From positions 992,001 to 1,056,000 of the forward strand of contig OZ253669.1 of NCBI GenBank assembly GCA_965263375.1: a stretch of DNA of 64,000 bases, read 5' to 3'. The DNA is from JAJFFW01 sp965263375. Lineage in GTDB: Bacteria > Pseudomonadota > Alphaproteobacteria > Caulobacterales > Parvularculaceae. Positions 19,001 through 27,853 of this stretch are shown piece after piece. The notes beneath the pieces were generated by a model. The model was not told the DNA's origin. It did not search any database and saw only the letters and a list, made by a program, of their open reading frames with translations. The first letter of the stretch is position 1; the number at the start of each line of letters is the position of its first letter. The translations under genes were made by a program, and so were the position numbers.

Positions 19001-19821
19001 GGGGGGTGCTTTCGGTTGATGTTACCAATGCTTGGTTGTCCGACAAATATACTTATGCAACACCCCGAGGGGATATTGTCACCGCCATTGATCAGTGGAC
19101 TAAAGAGTTACTGCGAGATTTTTTTCAGGTGCCGGAAGAGTGCATAAAACTTACCGGTACGCCGCGATATGACGGATTATATGCGCGTGCGGCTAAGATG
19201 AATCAATCTATGTATAAGGAAAAACTAGGCTTCGATTCTAATAAGCCGCTAATTTGTGTGGCGCTTCAGCCGATAGATTTAGAGCTTAATTTACGGATAG
19301 TGCAAGGTGTTGCAGAAGCGGCGGCGGCGGATCAAACGATACAGATACTTGTAAAGCCGCATCCAAGGGAGAGTGAGGAGCGCTTCCAGGTCTACAATGA
19401 AACCGCAGCCGGAAAAAATAGTGTCAATAGCGCGCGGGTCAGAGTGTTGCCGAAATCAGACATAATCGAGGCATTAGTCGCTTGTAACGTCTGCATCACC
19501 GCGTTTTCAAATGTCGGCGTTGAAGCGGCGCTATGTCAGCGCGATACCATTTTATGCCGGTTTGACGAGATGGAAACGCCAATACAGCTTGATAAGATGG
19601 GGCTTGGGTATGCTGTAAATTCCCCAAGTGAACTAGCAGCGGCAATAATCGATACGATTAAAGACGGCCACATCGGTGAGACGATCAAGGAGCGGCGGCG
19701 TGAGTTTTTTGCGAAGAACCCTCATTATATTGAAGGCTCGGCAACTGACGCCATATTTGGTCTAGCGAAGGAAACTCATCTTACCAGCCGAGGTGTGTCG
19801 CGGGCCATGTTGTTGGATTAA
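16093..19821 (+). CDS. Very large protein with a C-terminal GT-B-like transferase module (copy 3)
   Basis: 1242 residues, GTG start at 16093 inside the previous stop. The extreme N-terminus holds a short internal duplication, EFKGFGLG...RHVLRGG followed by EFKGLGLGLG...LLRRY, which is amphipathic and may bind membrane. Residues ~60-560 are alpha-helical; ~590-800 contain a second Rossmann-like region (EKIILITPSS); the C-terminal lobe has VYVCPGRS, YATPRGDIVTAID, LTGTPRYD (~1020), LVKPHPRE (~1086) and FSNVGVEAA (~1137), the clearest form of the module in this set. Its stop is followed by a 95-base gap before the next gene. Confidence 0.7.
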   Translation: MIKRSNEFKGFGLGVASRLRHVLRGGEFKGLGLGLGVLLRRYAPSDWFKPNRLAALQHACNTKYVAEQYDDFLENIRILCAEFPHEKEVHEKWLRRAMNQPDNEACRKAVEICAGVLGGDHPRVKKLQRHRLETAVVQPNSQSRFSSKIGADIQAVVDGNTNLTLETSREFSVGKERLLRKHEPIVAALSLKSNGTTQLQAGKMAKSLEQTSFLDIEEARVLSELSLLGDQPSLAFLRLIAGEATSQLARGLAEDKGYDNLYFFSAVEAVTAAIENTLQQPIDLLFDSIADIDQSAGLVRRIQQSLDIAQEMVLASISKDNPKIFERMTKVLAVMLIDVPHQMRDVFFATADRLPSRERAYLFAFAAGINRLSTPSDESFWALQNEWLRLFESVQNWTKFDLDLLATVSPLMQSIFKGREKVLLKSESLWALANIGAEDGGHPFFSQVCAGLVDMESISDLWRARALNYRLLVGEENNVASKVAHLNYSPKAPQLLKTLLSHLHTSDQDVEALLDCTDYFATAVVAQPSLTQPILRAYADLGGYFHYTKLLGALARLNKAWRADFEASAPRSVDGASVSLRSIREASSVLVVTDINPSAHACNRYKLAKSTTLYLTSGDNAVRTTDSSELKVLRGRTVNDDQRFIRKLTDLSETLAFSMTRRFLCKLQDDALIDVFNDLDAAFFATVRARLIGQFRRHEILNGWRAHSANAEKIILITPSSKTAAEVLSGLSREEAQKFVLVGMPLKLGAGRAFDQLFKEKSDQSESGAFDNASELIRHRGNSPSFENSLRDLTRRAQGLKVNAVGALFVIRLGAKTAPATVKPVIERWLDKEKTTLFNIQSAKDVLPSEYVDGLNSVSEERFSYLSSVDVSSQTAEVVRHVGIGDDPFKTWFEHEWSAVGRTLLSHSYERYFDTVLKNGIGFDVKSIAYLLSLRKTFDRLINPSKCKLVYVCPGRSVEAYAAQTIAGRRGVLSVDVTNAWLSDKYTYATPRGDIVTAIDQWTKELLRDFFQVPEECIKLTGTPRYDGLYARAAKMNQSMYKEKLGFDSNKPLICVALQPIDLELNLRIVQGVAEAAAADQTIQILVKPHPRESEERFQVYNETAAGKNSVNSARVRVLPKSDIIEALVACNVCITAFSNVGVEAALCQRDTILCRFDEMETPIQLDKMGLGYAVNSPSELAAAIIDTIKDGHIGETIKERRREFFAKNPHYIEGSATDAIFGLAKETHLTSRGVSRAMLLD

Positions 19822-19871
19822 TAGTGGTTGAGTAATCGAAATAAAGCCGGTTAAGTGACAAAAAATGATTG

Positions 19872-19888
19872 CAATGATAATGTCATTG
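19872..19888. promoter_or_regulatory. Small palindrome upstream of transferase copy 4
   Basis: CAATGA and TCATTG flank a 5-base centre in an AT-rich gap. It could be an operator or part of the promoter for the gene starting at 19917. TTGCAA at 19869-19874 is a possible -35, but I see no matching -10. Confidence 0.25.
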
Positions 19889-19916
19889 TAAACATAACCT
19901 CCGTAAGGTGAAGTAA

Positions 19917-21854
19917 ATGTCAGATGCGTATTCTAATTCTACTATCATAAGGGTTTTTGTCTGCCGCCAAATAGACCACGCTAACTTATTGGCATCGCGG
20001 CTAACCACTGAATCGCATGTGCTGCCCATTCACGCAGATCAAAGAGTGGCGTCAACGTTAAGGGACGTATCTAACGCTCGCTTTCACAGTATTGTTGAGC
20101 ATGTTCCGCTTGATTCACAGGGGGACTATGATGCATCTCGTCGCGCGCTGGCGTTTCAAGCCGAGCTGGCAAAAACGCTGAGCACATTAAAACTGAATTA
20201 CTGTAATTTTCATGATGTCATCGCAACCGATATATTCGATCCTATCGTACGCGAAATTTTACTCCGTGAAGCCCTTCAATCTTTTTTCGCCTCAGGTGAA
20301 AAGGAAATCATCATTGTAAAAGGTGATGATGCGAGAGGTGTTGCGGCGATTGCGCAGTTAGAGCAAAGCGGTGCAGTTGATAGAGTTGTTTGGGAATCAT
20401 TAGATGGGGTGCATGCAGATGATGATACTGGGCCTGAGCGACTTCAAGCAGATGCTTTGGCGAGTACATGGAGTGAGCTTCAACCACAGTCCCATGAATT
20501 AAGCGTCGCAAGTAGCTTGGTTGTTAACCATAAAGGCGATGGTGCTCCCCCCAAGGAGCGGTTTCCCCGTCGTCCGGTCCTTTTTTGCGTGACGCAAAGC
20601 TCAGACCTTCAAATGCGCCACGCGGTTGCCATACTTGATGCCCTTAAAAAGGAAGGCGTACCGGTTCATATTGGATTGTTTACTGGTGAACAGAACCTAA
20701 AATTAAAAATAAGAAACGCCCCAATCAGTGCGTCTATATTTAGATCGTCGGTGTCGCTTGATCATACTGCAGAAGCTGCACTTACTATTATACGGCATTC
20801 AATTGCTGGTTTACACAACCGGTATCGATCACTAGAGTCGACGGCTGCGGTCCTTCATTTATCTGACAGATCTCAACCCTTTAAACTATTACGTCGACGT
20901 GCAAATCAACTTGCGGCTGCGCGCCGGATAATTGATGATATTGCCCCAGTTTCTGTTTGGGTACCGGAAGTTCGCACAGCCGAAGGCCGCGCCATAGCAG
21001 AAGCAGCGTGGGGACGCGCACCGGTATATACGGCGCATGCTGCGACCATCTCAGCCCATGTCAGGAATTTACCTATTATTGAGCCAAAAGCGGTTCAACT
21101 TGCTTATGGCTCTGAAGTGCGAGACGCCTATTCAGCTCGAGGTTTTGACAAGGCGCCGATGGTGATGACAGGCGCTCCTCATCTCGATGTTTATTATAGC
21201 GCTCGGTTTGAAGAAATCCGTACAAGGATACGTGAACGATTACTAATCCCATCGGATGAGAAAATATTGCTTGTTATGACGGCCCGCATGGCGCCAGCAA
21301 TTGAAAATGAATGGCTTCTACATGTGTTCGAATGGGCGGCTAGTCATAAGGTTCGTGTGCTTTTGCGTCCTCATCCTCGCAGTTTGACGACATATGATAA
21401 TATAGTTGGCGCATACCAAGGTTTAGCAAGAATCGATATTTTGTCTGATGTGCATGGCGTTGAGGCGATTGCTGTAAGTGACATTGTCGTTTCTGATGCC
21501 TCTAACGCGGCGATAGAGGCTGTATGTGCAAAGCGTCCGCTTCTGCAGATGGACGTACCGGGAGCGCGGTTGCGGTACAATAATTTGATAGATATAGGCG
21601 CTGCGGTGGCGTGTCGTGATGGCTCAAGGGTTGGTGATGCACTCTCTAAACTCCTCCTGCAAGGTGAATTGCCAGACGAAGTGCGGGGTGAATTCGCTAG
21701 GAGGTTTAATGCTGGCGATGATGGAGGGGCAGCAAAACGATGCGCCCTACAACTTGGTTGGCCGCAAGTTACTGGAACTGATCGGATTAGCGCAAACGAA
21801 TTGATGCGCATTGCGAGCCAGCCAGGCGCTTTTGACGTGGCGGAAAAAACCTGA
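19917..21854 (+). CDS. Protein with a GT-B-like transferase module (copy 4, most divergent)
   Basis: 645 residues and no long helical N-terminal extension. Its N-terminal ~200 residues read as an alpha/beta domain. From ~220 a Rossmann-like start (RPVLFCVTQSSDLQMRHA) leads into AHAATISAHVRNLP, VMTGAPHLD (~417), LVMTARM, VLLRPHPRS (~483) and SDASNAAIEAVCAKRP (~527), matching the order of motifs in its neighbours. AAGGTGAAG before the ATG is an acceptable ribosome site. It converges with the 1325-residue gene across a 7-base gap. It is probably a sugar transferase of the same pathway; acceptor unknown. Confidence 0.68.
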   Translation: MSDAYSNSTIIRVFVCRQIDHANLLASRLTTESHVLPIHADQRVASTLRDVSNARFHSIVEHVPLDSQGDYDASRRALAFQAELAKTLSTLKLNYCNFHDVIATDIFDPIVREILLREALQSFFASGEKEIIIVKGDDARGVAAIAQLEQSGAVDRVVWESLDGVHADDDTGPERLQADALASTWSELQPQSHELSVASSLVVNHKGDGAPPKERFPRRPVLFCVTQSSDLQMRHAVAILDALKKEGVPVHIGLFTGEQNLKLKIRNAPISASIFRSSVSLDHTAEAALTIIRHSIAGLHNRYRSLESTAAVLHLSDRSQPFKLLRRRANQLAAARRIIDDIAPVSVWVPEVRTAEGRAIAEAAWGRAPVYTAHAATISAHVRNLPIIEPKAVQLAYGSEVRDAYSARGFDKAPMVMTGAPHLDVYYSARFEEIRTRIRERLLIPSDEKILLVMTARMAPAIENEWLLHVFEWAASHKVRVLLRPHPRSLTTYDNIVGAYQGLARIDILSDVHGVEAIAVSDIVVSDASNAAIEAVCAKRPLLQMDVPGARLRYNNLIDIGAAVACRDGSRVGDALSKLLLQGELPDEVRGEFARRFNAGDDGGAAKRCALQLGWPQVTGTDRISANELMRIASQPGAFDVAEKT

Positions 21855-21861
21855 AGGACGA

Positions 21862-24800
21862 TTAGTCTGCTTGCGACAGTATGTTAATCTGTTCATTTAT
21901 TAGTTGCACGATATGATCGCTAGAAGCGCCGTCACGCAGCGCGGCGTTTCTGTTTAGAAACGCCGTTTGGGCAGCTAGGCACTGCGTTGGATCTTCAAGT
22001 ACATCGCTGACAAGTCTTGTTGTTTCCTCAGGGTTGCTAGCGCGTAATCCGCAATCGGTGGCGCCAAGCTCAGTGTACCATTTTTCAAAAGTGGTATAGA
22101 TCACCGGTTTGCCCGCGATTGCTGCTTCTAAACCTGCGTTTGAGTAAGCTGTTAGAATAATATCGGCCGCGGCAATTTCTTCAGTTATGATCGTATCTCG
22201 AACAATATCAACGTTTTTAGATGGTAATTTAGCGCGAAGTTTCTCTTCTTGAGCTTTAGAAGTGCGAGGATGAAGTTTTATTCGCAGGCGTATATCATCG
22301 GAAAGCTTAAGAACAAGATCAGATGCGGTTTGTACTGCAATATCTTCAAGACCTGGCTGAGTGGCGAACAAAATTGTTCTCTTGCTGCCCGTTTGCTCAT
22401 CATTGGGCGTTGCCGCATTGGCCGCCGCTGCAACGGCTTTTGCAATTGGATCAAAGCGCGGGCATCCTGTGACAAAAATTGTGTCTGGTGATACGCCAAA
22501 GCCTTCGATGAAAACGTCACGTTGTCGTTCATCAATTGCAGTGAGGAGCTGGCCGCGCGGTTGTGTATATGTGTACCCACGAAACATATAGGCGTTTTGC
22601 AGGGTTACGGACAGTCGGCTCAAATTTGTTGCTGCGTCGTGAGCGACATCAGCATGCCACTGTCTGCCGGGGCAGGCTAATGAAAACGAACACGAATGTG
22701 ACAAATAGCGTGTTGCAAGGTTTTCCCAACCTGCAATCCAACCCGCTTTCGATTTTGCAATTGCGGTGACAGCCTTTCGCAAAGCTGTGTCGACAATATC
22801 GTTGTCTGATAAAGTCTGGCCGACTGTGGAGAGAGTGTTTTTTGAAATTAAATCTGTTGGTTGCATAACATGATGCTGCGCACCAGTGGACGCTAATGAC
22901 TCGGCTAACTCATTCAATCCGTTGGCGGAAAGGTTGAGGGCGAGAATCTGATAACCATCGTCGGCGAAACGCTGAAGTATAGGCATAGTAGACGGCGGGA
23001 CAGTTTTTAAACCCCAAGCCGTAGATAAAACCAGGGTTTTTCTTTCTGGGTCGAGGGGGGCAGTTGAAGGGATTGTACTGAAGGTTGGTTCTTTGGCTTT
23101 GATATAATAGCCATTTTGTTGAGGCTCATTTGAACTGGGCTGTACAGCCGGGGATGCACCGAAAAAGTATATTGATGCGTCCGTAAGCTCGGGGCCGATT
23201 GAACGAGGTTTATTCCCAGCCCTGCAAGCCTTTAGGACTGTCATTTGGAATGCCGTATTAGCTGATGAGGTGGTGATCGTCGCCGGGAGTGATACCTCAC
23301 TAAGCCGCGTCCGTAGGAAAGCTCGCCGTTTTACTGCTTCAAAAATATCGGCACGGATCATTAAAGATAAAGCGTTCTTATTCCGGGTTAGGGTTTCGCT
23401 GATTGCTCCCTCCCCAAGGTGTTCGATAATACGTTCCGCGGCTGCGTCCGCGATTGTACTAGCTTCGTCGCCGGCTTCGCGATAGATGGCGGCTGTCTCG
23501 GAACGAAAGGCGGGTGTTTCCGCCTGTGTACCCTGAAAACTAACTGATTGCTTCGGTTCTGCCGCTAGCAGCACTGCGAGCGTTTTTTGATTTTCTTCTT
23601 TGAGTTTGTTGAGGTCGCTTGCTGTTTCTGCAATGATGATGCGGTGGGCGCTTTTGTTTTGGGCGGCAAGGTCAAGGAGTGATGTCGTCGCGCTGGCGCT
23701 TGAGTTAAAAGGATTTTTAGATGACTGATTTTGCAGTTTTAGCGGAGTTTTTAAAAAGTCCCGAAATTCTTTAGCTGAGAGCACCGCTGTTGCAAGGCCC
23801 TCTGTGTCGAGACGGGTTGGCGGACGCCAGTCTGTCAAGAATGGTGTAATGACTGGCAGACCTACGCCGGCGGCTTGCCGCCCTACATTGCTATAAAAGG
23901 TGACGCAGAGTTTCGTCTGTGGAAAGAAAGAGGCGGCCTCGCCCTCTGAAAAAATTTGTGCCCGTTTGGTGAGACCGGCATCGTCAATTTTTTGTTGATA
24001 GGCGGCGATGCGCGCGTCAGTCTCTCGCGGGTGTGTCTTGATAATAAGACGAGCGGTTACATTTGATTGAAGATGGTCGATAATAACATCAAGTGCAGGG
24101 GTGATAATTTCTTCCGAAATGAGTTGGCTGGCGAATAGTATTGTGGTTTTGGCCCCGTTTGAAGCTATTACAGTTGCTTCGTCCGCGGGAGAGCCGACGA
24201 TTTTAATTTGTTTGTCGGGCACACCCAAAAAATCACGGTGAAGCTCCGCCTGGGTTTCATTGATAACAGCTGTCGTATCTGCAATAGGGGCCAAGTATTT
24301 TCGTTGTGGTAAAATGTTGAGCACCTGAAAATCGATAATTTTTCCGCCAGCTTGTTTTACCATATTGGCAAAAAGGCGCGTGCGCCAACTGCGCCCCGTA
24401 GTTGTTAAGATCGTTCTAGGTACAATTTGAGCGGCGACGGTTTTAGACAATTCGTACATTGCCAAAATGGTTGGCAATTTTGTCGAGATGGTTCTCCCAG
24501 TTTCCCGTGCCGCTAGTGATGGGGCTTCGTCGAATATTGTCTTGGCTAAGTCTTCTAAGCGATGTGTAATCACATTTGCAAAGGAGACAGCGTCTTCCAT
24601 AGGCTGAACGGGAAAATGTGCAGTGAATAAAGCCCCAATGTTGGTTGCATCAGGCAACGCCTCGCGTGAAGCTGGCGCAAGCGTAAGAATCACGGGTTTG
24701 TCGCCGAGTCGGCCAGCTTCTGCGGCGAGTGCATTTACGGCTTTCAAGTATGGTCTGCTGATAGGGTCGAACACAATCATTGGCCCGCCTGAATGCGCTG

Positions 24801-25839
24801 CTTTCGCGCATTCAGAGGCGAAATTTTTCTGCGCTACGCGGGTGTGTGACGCCGCCTTGCTTGCCTGACGCAAAAGAGTTTTTTCAGTGTCAAACGGTGA
24901 TGGCTTTGTCGTCGGAGCAGTTTGCTTTGCTAATTCCTGTTGGAATGTGGCGTATTTTGAAGGTGATACATGAGCATAGAGAGCATGTAGGTTTGCGCCG
25001 CGCCGCGCTGAAGCGATTGATTGGAAACCGACGGGGAGCATCCCGTCATCGCCTGGCATAATCACAACAAGGTCATTTGTATCAAGATCGGCGACAGCAT
25101 TTCGAATGCACCATAGAAGAGAGAGCCGGTGGTTCACGTCGTCTTCGATAACTAGGCGAACAGCGTCGGCGAGTGATGGCTGAAGTTTGCCATCAAATAT
25201 GTTATCGACTGCGCGCGCCGCAAAAGTGCGAGCGTTCATGCGCAGCTTTTCGGCTGCATCTGATATCTCCGGAAATAATTCGCGTAATGAGTAAAATGAC
25301 ACGCGTTCACCGAGCTTGAGGGCGGAGGCTTCTGCAGTCCTGTTATCAAAAGAATAGATTTTAAGGGGCCGGTCTAAAAGTTCAGGTGCTGCGTTTAGCG
25401 CGGCGAGACTAGCTCCAGGGGTTAGGAATAAGTGCGCCGGAGCGTTATCCTGAATGTCTTCTAGCGAGGTATTTAAAGGGGTGTCATCTGACCACCGAAA
25501 AAGTCCGCTGGTTTGTTCTTCATTGGTGGCGTTGCGATGGCGGAATGCATGTCGTGCACTACGGGACCCAGAAATTGCGTGGTCATAAATTGCGTCACGC
25601 CATCGTTCAGACAGTGGCGCATGCCTTGTAATGAATACTGCAAGAGCATTGAAAGGCGTAAGGTGAGTATTTGCTAAACTCCTAAGGGACCGAATTAAGG
25701 TCACATACATAAAACGGCGAGTATTGTCGCGGTAGAGCCGGGCATAGTTACCGCCGACAGTCGCGGCCTTACTGGCAAGTTCGCGAAGTGGTATTTGGCG
25801 CAAACGCCGAGCAAGATCAAAAACTTTGTGCATCGCCAT
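21862..25839 (-). CDS. Giant protein with two tandem GT-B-like transferase modules (copies 5 and 6)
   Basis: 1325 residues, the largest gene in the window. It carries the module twice. The first half has VGSPADEA (~548, degenerate PRxD), TILFASQ, IIKTHPRE (~601) and YSNVGRQAA (~648, E replaced by Q). The second half has YTYTQPRGQLLTAID, VTGCPRFD (~1124), TILFATQP, IKLHPRT (~1186) and YSNAGLEAA (~1230). The first copy departs at two motif positions, so it may be structural while the second is active. A basic, Arg-rich N-terminus (residues 1-110) could sit on a membrane. It is 109 bases downstream of the GT8-like gene and kdsD, apparently in the same minus-strand unit, which ties it to Kdo supply. 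Confidence 0.7.
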   Translation of the reverse strand: MAMHKVFDLARRLRQIPLRELASKAATVGGNYARLYRDNTRRFMYVTLIRSLRSLANTHLTPFNALAVFITRHAPLSERWRDAIYDHAISGSRSARHAFRHRNATNEEQTSGLFRWSDDTPLNTSLEDIQDNAPAHLFLTPGASLAALNAAPELLDRPLKIYSFDNRTAEASALKLGERVSFYSLRELFPEISDAAEKLRMNARTFAARAVDNIFDGKLQPSLADAVRLVIEDDVNHRLSLLWCIRNAVADLDTNDLVVIMPGDDGMLPVGFQSIASARRGANLHALYAHVSPSKYATFQQELAKQTAPTTKPSPFDTEKTLLRQASKAASHTRVAQKNFASECAKAAHSGGPMIVFDPISRPYLKAVNALAAEAGRLGDKPVILTLAPASREALPDATNIGALFTAHFPVQPMEDAVSFANVITHRLEDLAKTIFDEAPSLAARETGRTISTKLPTILAMYELSKTVAAQIVPRTILTTTGRSWRTRLFANMVKQAGGKIIDFQVLNILPQRKYLAPIADTTAVINETQAELHRDFLGVPDKQIKIVGSPADEATVIASNGAKTTILFASQLISEEIITPALDVIIDHLQSNVTARLIIKTHPRETDARIAAYQQKIDDAGLTKRAQIFSEGEAASFFPQTKLCVTFYSNVGRQAAGVGLPVITPFLTDWRPPTRLDTEGLATAVLSAKEFRDFLKTPLKLQNQSSKNPFNSSASATTSLLDLAAQNKSAHRIIIAETASDLNKLKEENQKTLAVLLAAEPKQSVSFQGTQAETPAFRSETAAIYREAGDEASTIADAAAERIIEHLGEGAISETLTRNKNALSLMIRADIFEAVKRRAFLRTRLSEVSLPATITTSSANTAFQMTVLKACRAGNKPRSIGPELTDASIYFFGASPAVQPSSNEPQQNGYYIKAKEPTFSTIPSTAPLDPERKTLVLSTAWGLKTVPPSTMPILQRFADDGYQILALNLSANGLNELAESLASTGAQHHVMQPTDLISKNTLSTVGQTLSDNDIVDTALRKAVTAIAKSKAGWIAGWENLATRYLSHSCSFSLACPGRQWHADVAHDAATNLSRLSVTLQNAYMFRGYTYTQPRGQLLTAIDERQRDVFIEGFGVSPDTIFVTGCPRFDPIAKAVAAAANAATPNDEQTGSKRTILFATQPGLEDIAVQTASDLVLKLSDDIRLRIKLHPRTSKAQEEKLRAKLPSKNVDIVRDTIITEEIAAADIILTAYSNAGLEAAIAGKPVIYTTFEKWYTELGATDCGLRASNPEETTRLVSDVLEDPTQCLAAQTAFLNRNAALRDGASSDHIVQLINEQINILSQAD

Positions 25840-25948
25840 GTCTTAGCGCGGCGTCGTTGTATCGAAAAGAGGAAAAGACTCAAATTATGATCGATTAAAA
25901 TGAGCCAAATGGGTGGACCAGTGATGGCCTGAATGTGGCGACGGGGAG

Positions 25949-26674
25949 CTATTTTGAACCGGTTGCCGCCCGCGCATAAAGTTTTACCTCGCGGGTTGTC
26001 AGCAAATGGTCCCGCTCTTCTGTCCAGACATCGGCCCAGTGACAGTCCTGATAATCTTTAAAATAGGGGCCGCCATCTGTGTAATGAAGAAGTTTTTGAT
26101 CTTCCAATTTTCCGCCGGAAATGCCAACGAGATTATTCCACTCGGGCGGTAATGCGCCAATTTCGTCTTCACTTTCCAGCCAATTGAACCGGTGTAGATC
26201 AAGGCCGGAAGCGCTGTTGACATATTCAGGTGTCAACGCCTTACAGCGCGCTGCGTTCATCAGCATGACACTTGACCAGTTCTTCTTTGGATAAACGGTT
26301 TGTTTTTCGCCAAGGAACTTTACAGAAATATTGGGATTGTGCTCGTGCTTAACGCACATCACTGCGTAACGATCATCACGCAATTCCCAGAGCTTAACAA
26401 TATCATCAAGAACAACTACGTCGTTGTCCATGAATATTACCCAGCCCTCGTAATTAACGAGATAGGGCGCGAGAAATCGAGAAAAAGCAAACTCTGTAGA
26501 CTGATTTTCGACTACATCACGCGTCATCGTAGCTGATCGTTCAAGTGTATCGAGCGAAAGCGGGGTAAATGAAACCGGCTGTGAAGCTCGCCGTGTGATG
26601 GAGTGTGTGAGAACATAATAGATTATAGGTGTGCGACGATCGTAACCGACAACAATGCGAATTGGCGCGTTCAT
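25949..26674 (-). CDS. Glycosyltransferase with a DxD motif (GT8-like, GT-A fold)
   Basis: 241 residues. IRIVVGYDRRT at the N-terminus, then WVIFMDNDVVVLDDI, which supplies the DxD metal/nucleotide-sugar site near residue 82; SSVMLMNAARC and the terminal HYTDGGPYF are also typical of GT8-type transferases (the HxxG-like region near the end). No signal or membrane span, so it acts in the cytosol. It follows kdsD by 30 bases and precedes the 1325-residue transferase-like gene. Donor sugar cannot be told. Confidence 0.72.
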   Translation of the reverse strand: MNAPIRIVVGYDRRTPIIYYVLTHSITRRASQPVSFTPLSLDTLERSATMTRDVVENQSTEFAFSRFLAPYLVNYEGWVIFMDNDVVVLDDIVKLWELRDDRYAVMCVKHEHNPNISVKFLGEKQTVYPKKNWSSVMLMNAARCKALTPEYVNSASGLDLHRFNWLESEDEIGALPPEWNNLVGISGGKLEDQKLLHYTDGGPYFKDYQDCHWADVWTEERDHLLTTREVKLYARAATGSK

Positions 26675-26704
26675 AGACTTCCTCGATTTGAAAATATACC
26701 CGCT

Positions 26705-27712
26705 CTAAATATACCCATTTTGCATAAGGTCTTTGACATGGATCAGAGCAATTGGCGAGCCATTTTCTTCGACAATGACTTGGCTGATGCGTTGGTTTTG
26801 AAACATTTCCACAACAACGCCCATTCTCTCATCCCGTCCGACGGTCGTAGGTTTTCGGCTCACTATATCACTGGCCAAAAGTGTTCGAGGCCGTTCCTCG
26901 CGTTCAACGGCGCGGCGTACATCGCCGTCGGTGATCATGCCATTTAATCGACCGTTTGCGTCTAACACAGACACGGCGCCGCATCGACCGTCTGAGATCG
27001 CGTTCAATACGTCGACGAATGGGGCATTTTCATTGATCGTCGGGTTTGGGGGCGTGTTTTGAAGATCCACCCATTCGCTAACAAGCTGCAACCGCATACC
27101 CAGCGCGCCACCAGGGTGCCGTGCGCCGAAGTCTTCCGCTGTAAAGCCCCGTCGCTTCATAACAGCAATGGCTAGGGCGTCGCCAAGCGCCAAGGTCATG
27201 GTAGTTGAGCTGGTTGGCGCTAATCTATTGGGGCACGCTTCTTCCGTCTTGGGGAGTATAAGTCCAACATCAGCGTTTTTTCCCAACATGCTTTTGGGGC
27301 GAGCAGTGATCGCTATGAGGGGTAATTGCATGCGCTTACAATAGGTCAGAATATCCCGCAGTTCCCGAGTTTCACCTGAGTTGGATATAGCAATTACCAC
27401 CGACCCTTCGTGCAACATGCCTAAGTCGCCATGACTGGCTTCCGTAGGGTGGACAAAAAACGAAGGCGTGCCCGTCGACGCGAAAGTTGCGGCGATTTTA
27501 TTCCCAATATGCCCAGATTTGCCGACCCCTGTTACAACAACATACCCTGGTGCGGTCGCAATCTTGTCAACGGCGGATTTGAACCGATCATCGATGCTGT
27601 CTCGTAGCGCGCCAAGCGCTGCAATTTCAGTTTCGAGCACGTCGTGAGCAGCTGCAACGTCACTTGCGCAATTGTTTGTGAGGGATGCCGCGCAATCGTT
27701 CACGAATACCAC
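26705..27712 (-). CDS. kdsD: Arabinose-5-phosphate isomerase (KdsD family)
   Basis: Converts ribulose 5-phosphate to arabinose 5-phosphate, the first precursor of Kdo. The N-terminal SIS domain (residues ~30-190) has GVGKSGHIGNKIAAT, HPTEASHGDLGM and SNSGETREL; then SSTTMTLALGDALA and HPGGALG; the C-terminal half holds two CBS motifs (GAVSVLDANGRLNGMITDGD and ISQVIVEENGSPIALI). 335 residues is normal. Divergent from kdsA across 141 bases. Head of a minus-strand unit with the GT8-like gene and a giant transferase-like gene. Confidence 0.93.
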   Translation of the reverse strand: MVFVNDCAASLTNNCASDVAAAHDVLETEIAALGALRDSIDDRFKSAVDKIATAPGYVVVTGVGKSGHIGNKIAATFASTGTPSFFVHPTEASHGDLGMLHEGSVVIAISNSGETRELRDILTYCKRMQLPLIAITARPKSMLGKNADVGLILPKTEEACPNRLAPTSSTTMTLALGDALAIAVMKRRGFTAEDFGARHPGGALGMRLQLVSEWVDLQNTPPNPTINENAPFVDVLNAISDGRCGAVSVLDANGRLNGMITDGDVRRAVEREERPRTLLASDIVSRKPTTVGRDERMGVVVEMFQNQRISQVIVEENGSPIALIHVKDLMQNGYI

Positions 27713-27853
27713 CTTAAGATATTTCTTATTAGAAGTTCGAATTCAGTTAGATACACGTTGGTCATGTGATAGGCAACATTGCTGTATCTGGACGATCAGC
27801 CTATTGTGCGCGTCTGGATAGAGCTAATGTGTTTTTATCAATGAGGGTGCTTC

